This document shows positions 59,986 to 64,000 of a DNA stretch of 64,000 bases, in pieces. The notes under the pieces were generated by a model. It was not told where the DNA came from. It saw only the letters and a program-made list of their open reading frames with translations, and searched no databases. The DNA lies in the NCBI GenBank assembly GCA_013399875.1, contig VXAZ01000561.1:191367-255366 (forward strand), in the 5' to 3' direction. A program made the position numbers and the translations under genes. This DNA comes from Gymnorhina tibicen (Eukaryota; Chordata; Aves; Passeriformes; Artamidae). Within the stretch, counting starts at the first letter, position 1. Every line of letters starts with the position of its first letter.

Positions 59986-62299
59986 AAGGGTTCCCATGAG
60001 ATTAAAAACATGAACACACCGGTGAGCCCCGAGAGGTGAAGGAGGTGCTTGGGACCCCTCATGTGGGCTGAGATCGTGGAAAGGTCAATTCTAGCTTTGA
60101 AACACCAGCAGCCACAAGCCGTGTCAGTGGCCCTGGCTCAGAGCCATGAGGAGGATGAGGTGGGAGGGTGCAGTGGAACACCCTTGGCCCCTTGCACTGA
60201 ACTGGTTGAAATGCTATGGTTTTGTATTTCACCCCTTTTGAGGACAGTAAGTCAGCGTGGCTTTCTATGCTGACTGTACAAAAGGTGTTTTCTGCTTGAA
60301 AGTGGCTCAACACAGTTTTTGACAAGCACTAACAAAAAAATTGGAAAAGAGGACTTCTATCTCAAGCAGCTGCTCTTTGCCAAAAGCTTTGAGCTCTGTG
60401 AATTGTGTTTTCCCTTGGAAGGACTAAGCCCTCATGGCAGGGCTGGCCAGAGAGCCAGGATCTGGAGGGAGCAGTGCCTGGGCTGCTGTGGATGGGCATC
60501 TGGCACCACTGCAGGCACAGCAGCACGTTGCCATGTCAGAAAATGGGATTCTCTGGCATGCCATCCCCGTAGCACATCTGGAAGAAAAATTGCAGCATAA
60601 TTATTGCTTAAATACTACTCTCCTTTTTCCCCTGCTTTGAAGACATCATCCTGGGAATTCTATTATTCCCTGAAATTTAAATATATTCCCCCATCCACAT
60701 TTTTGGGCCCTCCAGAGTATATACACACTTCAGCCTGGAAGGTTGCTCATGCGCCCTGGGCTGCTGGCTGTATTTTGGGTTGGGGTTTGTTTGGTTTAGA
60801 CATACTGTTGTTTCATTTGTTTTGAAGATGCAAACCACACAATGAATTCCATGGATTCTGTGAGCAGTTATGAATAAATGGGGATGAACAATTCAGGAAA
60901 AAACCAAACAAATTGTTTGTTTGGTCACTTAACTCTCTTTCTCTGAACATGTAGGCTGCTGTGCTCTTAACTGCCTGTAGTGGCTTGAGGAGTCACCCCA
61001 ACCTTAGCTTTTGTCACCTGTATACTGCCACATCCATGGCTGAGGGACAGGAAGAGGGAGAAAGGATGTTCCTTATATCTCTAAGCATTAACTCATCCGG
61101 CTTAGTCTGCTTTTGGGATTTAAACCGACTTTATTAAGGAGTATTTAATTGATTTTAATTAACCTGCTGTTGTTGCCTCTGTGCAGATTAGGAGGGCTTG
61201 CGTAAGCCATTAATACAGTTGTGAGCGTGGCCTGTGCTGCAAAATGGTTGGAGGGCTTAGAGCATCCCTGTGGTGCTACCATCCAATAGAGTTAGGATGG
61301 CAAACACCTCAGCCTTTCCCTCTGTATCCAAAATATGCTTAGAAACAGCCAAAGCATTGAAAAGGGAAGACACTCTGGCACAGTGATGGATGCAAGTGCT
61401 CTGAAAGAGGGTGGCCTGTTTATTTACACCCGTCTACTTGTTCATATAATTCCCCCTTGTGATGCTCAGGCCTGCCTCCTGTACACCCCAGGTCTCCCCT
61501 CTTATTTTAAACTTCTTGTTTTTGGCTTTTTTTTGTTTTAAACTAGCTGGAAGGTGGGAAGAATTTCTTCCAAAGACATGGAATTACTATGGGACTTTTT
61601 CTCTGGAGGTTGAACTCTGCCCAAAGGTGCAAACAGGTGAACATTTATATTCAGGTGTGCGTGAGTCCTGGTGACACAAGCATTAACTTTAATAGTGCTT
61701 GTATATTATGGCCCAAATGTTATATCCCAGCCCTGGATAAACCTTGGTGGTTTGATACAGCCGTTCCCCATGCAAAACCAGGGATAAACTAACCTATTCC
61801 TCAGGCAAAGGTATGGTGCAGAGAAAGACACTGAGGATTAAATGCATGGGAAAGAGGTTTTGGAGCAGATACCCGCTGTGAAGTGCTCCAGACAAAGCGC
61901 AGACTGAGGCAGGAGAAGAGTGTTGTGGCTGTGCTGATTTTTATCAGGCAATGGTCCCGATTTACTGTCCATGTCCGAATAACAAATCCAGTGGCACATG
62001 GCACCCCAGATGCAGACTGGGCCCCGACAGGTTGCCTGTGGGGCAGCCGGGGGCGCACGTTGAGGGCTGCAGCAGGGAACTTCTGCATATTTGGCGGGTT
62101 TGTGTACAGATGTTTGGTAGAAGTGTTTACACCATTGCGTGCCTGTGCTTACAATGTATATGGTACATATGGGCATAAATCAGCGCCTTGACAAAGCGAG
62201 GCAAAGACATCCCAGCTGGCTGAGGAAACCCGAAGAGCACATTGCACTGCTACTGTACGACGACGGCTTTGATTCAGCACGAGCGTGCTACCGGGGTAG

Positions 62300-62560
62300 A
62301 GGATTTTTCCCAGGCCTGGGCTGCGTGCACATGGCCGGGCTGGTTTGCGTCAGCCGCTGACGCACGTCCGGGCCCCGCGACGTGGGTCTCGCGTGTGCTG
62401 CCCATCCTGGCAGCTCTGCGGCGGCCGGAGGAATGAGGGTGAGTCGTACCGGCCGCCAGGCTCCACGGCGGGGCACGGCGCCCGGTGGCGGCCGAGCCCC
62501 TTGCGCAAAGCGTGGGCGCCCGCCAGCCGCCGAAGAGCACTGAAAATACCCGGGATGGGC
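62300..62560 (+). promoter_or_regulatory. CpG-dense patch in COL13A1 intron 2: candidate internal promoter
   Basis: CpG frequency is very high here (for example 'cgcgacgtgggtctcgcg' near 62377 and 'cggcggccggagg' near 62420), the highest in the window. It includes a 19-base odd palindrome, TGCGTCAGCCGCTGACGCA (62346-62364), made of two inverted TGACG half sites of CREB/ATF/Maf type. About 75 bases on is AGG|GTGAGT, a near-consensus splice donor (gt at 62439). This is the arrangement of a CpG-island promoter with a short first exon. A transcript is inference; it could be an alternative COL13A1 start, a lncRNA or only an enhancer. Confidence 0.4.
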
Positions 62561-63109
62561 CAAAGGAGATGCTGCAGGCGCCAAGTGGCTCACTCCAAAG
62601 CTGTTTGCGAGGGGACTTTGCTTCGGTGCCAATGTTAGATGCTGCCACGTGCTTCAGGGCAATGGGGAAGTAAAAAGTGGGTTGCTGGCCCGGCCAGTTG
62701 CAGGATGGCTCTGTTTGGTGTCCCTGTGGGGGGCAGAGAGGGGTTTTACAATGGGATGCAGAGGCCCATGAGGAGCTGTCCTCTCCAAGGTTTCTGCTTT
62801 CGGTGTGGTGATACCCGATTCCCTCTTTGGCTTTTCCGGGCATCTGCCCACACCTTTGCCCTGTGGAGACCAACGACCAGGCTGATCTGCCGGTGCTCGA
62901 GGGTGTCCCGGGACGCAGATCAACAGGAAGAGGGGAGGGGCGGTTTTCCTTCCCCCGGATCGCCTTTCAGCCCCCCGTGCCAGGCTGGGGCCGTAGGTAC
63001 GCCGATGGTACAGGGGCAGAGGAAGCCTTTAAAAGGGAGAGGTTGCATCATGCGGGGTTGGGCGGGCCTCGGGAGGCAGAAATCTCATCTGTTAAACACA
63101 TACCGCCCC

Positions 63110-63335
63110 CCCTCCGCCAGGGAACATTCAATCCTCTCTTTGATGGACGTCCAAGAAAATACTTCTTCCACATCCTAAACTTGTTAGCACCAGTTAATCA
63201 TCTTAACCTTCTTCCCCTCCGAACACACACTCCAATGAGTTTCCCATCGCTGGCAGCTGTTAAAGATGCAGCGACGCTTTTTGTGCCAGCCTTTGCAGGC
63301 GAGCGTATGTCCATTAATTATTAAACCTCTGGGCT
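63110..63335. promoter_or_regulatory. Possible conserved non-coding element with HNF1/homeodomain-like sites
   Basis: Contains 'ccagttaatcatcttaacc' (from about 63191) and 'ccattaattattaaacc' (63311-63327). The second differs from the HNF1 consensus GTTAATNATTAAC at two end positions. The composition differs from the GC-rich DNA just upstream. Motif presence is seen; conservation and function are untested. Overlapping ORFs here (62827-63324) have no family resemblance. Confidence 0.25.
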
Positions 63336-64000
63336 GTCCCCCAGGTGGGAGAGCAGCAACCCACATCTTGTGCTGAAGCCCCTTCAAAGTGACTGTCCAA
63401 TGAGTCACTCTGAGGGTGGATGCACTTGATGCAGCTCTCCCCTTCTAGGAGCTGTACCAGGTCTGTGTCCCTCTGTGCACTGCCTCTTTGACGTCATGAA
63501 TGCATTGTGAAACAGAAGCCCTGGAAAATATTTGTTTGCATTAGAGTGATGCTCAAACATCCCAGATTAACACTGCAGAATGCCAGCAGCATGACAGTCA
63601 GAGGGGCTGGAGAGATGTGCTCACTTGTGGGGTCTGTGCCATGCCCCTGGTGAGAGGAGTGGGCTGTGACATGACACCTGGTAACTGGGTATCTGCCCTT
63701 CATTGCATCTGGGTATTTCTCCCCTTTCCAATCTGGAAACCCCCTCGTTGCCCATTGTGTGTCTTTGGTTTTCCCCTCAAAATAAGGTTGTGTTTCAGAT
63801 AGAAGAAAAGTGACTCCCTGATGCATCCATCCCCTCTGCAGTGCCCAAAGCTCTGGTGGGGCAGTGATGTGCCCTTTGATGCTATCCACCTGTTGCACAT
63901 AAGGGATTGGGTGGCAGCCTGCTTGCATGGGGTCCCTGGACCAGTTCACTCCCTTGCTCCCCAAACCAGAGCTGGGATGATTCCTGTTCTGCTTGCCCAT

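Larger units (their letters stand above)
55066..64000 (+). other. COL13A1: COL13A1 intron 2 (continues beyond the window)
   Basis: From donor gtaggg at 55066 to the right edge I find no exon starting with the two bases needed to complete the split Gly codon and continuing as Gly-X-Y. Candidate acceptors such as ttcttgcag ending at 59153 lead to non-collagen sequence and a stop. The intron holds one inverted CR1 (59793-59985), A12 near 58599, a CpG-rich patch (62300-62560) and a possible conserved element (63110-63335). Open frames such as 58639-59313 are not recognised. Confidence 0.75.

Noticed and set aside
1..64000. tRNA genes, rRNA, CRISPR arrays, bacterial insertion sequences
   Set aside because: No tRNA B-box with matching arms, no rRNA sequence, no regularly spaced repeats and no prokaryotic transposase were seen; the sequence is vertebrate.

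Overview
This is vertebrate nuclear DNA from a bird. Several copies end in the CR1 LINE 3' tail that is abundant in avian genomes (variants of 'aaggtcccttccaaccc...attctatga', at 554-615, 17383-17711, 21528-21775, 33655-33893, 37600-37817 and, inverted, 59793-59985). A solo endogenous-retrovirus LTR at 38288-39351 is of a type I associate with songbirds and their relatives. I therefore favour a passerine, but the species cannot be fixed from the sequence alone. Almost all of the window is non-coding, and I found no bacterial-type operons.

One gene is supported with confidence: the 5' end of COL13A1 (collagen alpha-1(XIII) chain), on the + strand. Exon 1 (CDS 47287-47589) encodes the short cytoplasmic tail, the type II transmembrane helix and the juxtamembrane coiled coil. 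Exon 2 (54996-55065) encodes the linker that holds the proteolytic shedding site in mammals and the first Cys-X-Cys-Pro-X-Gly of the ectodomain. Intron 1 is 47590-54995. Intron 2 starts at 55066 and runs off the right edge, and no further Gly-X-Y exons are visible. A TATA-like, GC-rich promoter and a long 5' UTR with upstream ORFs lie at about 46560-47286.

The left 46.5 kb looks intergenic. It holds CR1 fragments, the solo LTR (with an assembly gap), a 37-copy heptamer tract in a 338-base pure pyrimidine run, a 51-bp minisatellite, a 75-bp tandem duplication, a near-perfect 78-base hairpin at 9867-9944, two GC/CpG-rich patches (about 4500-4900 and 8320-8740) and clusters of transcription-factor-like motifs. 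In mammals the genes upstream of COL13A1 are, from memory, FAM241B, NEUROG3 and TSPAN15; I saw no exon of any of them. The first ~46 bases look like damaged plasmid polylinker.

The points most worth a second look are the apparent loss of the four-arginine furin site in COL13A1, the hairpin at 9867-9944, and a CpG-dense patch in COL13A1 intron 2 (about 62300-62560) with a 19-base palindrome and a strong splice-donor-like site. I did not find a clear new biological system.
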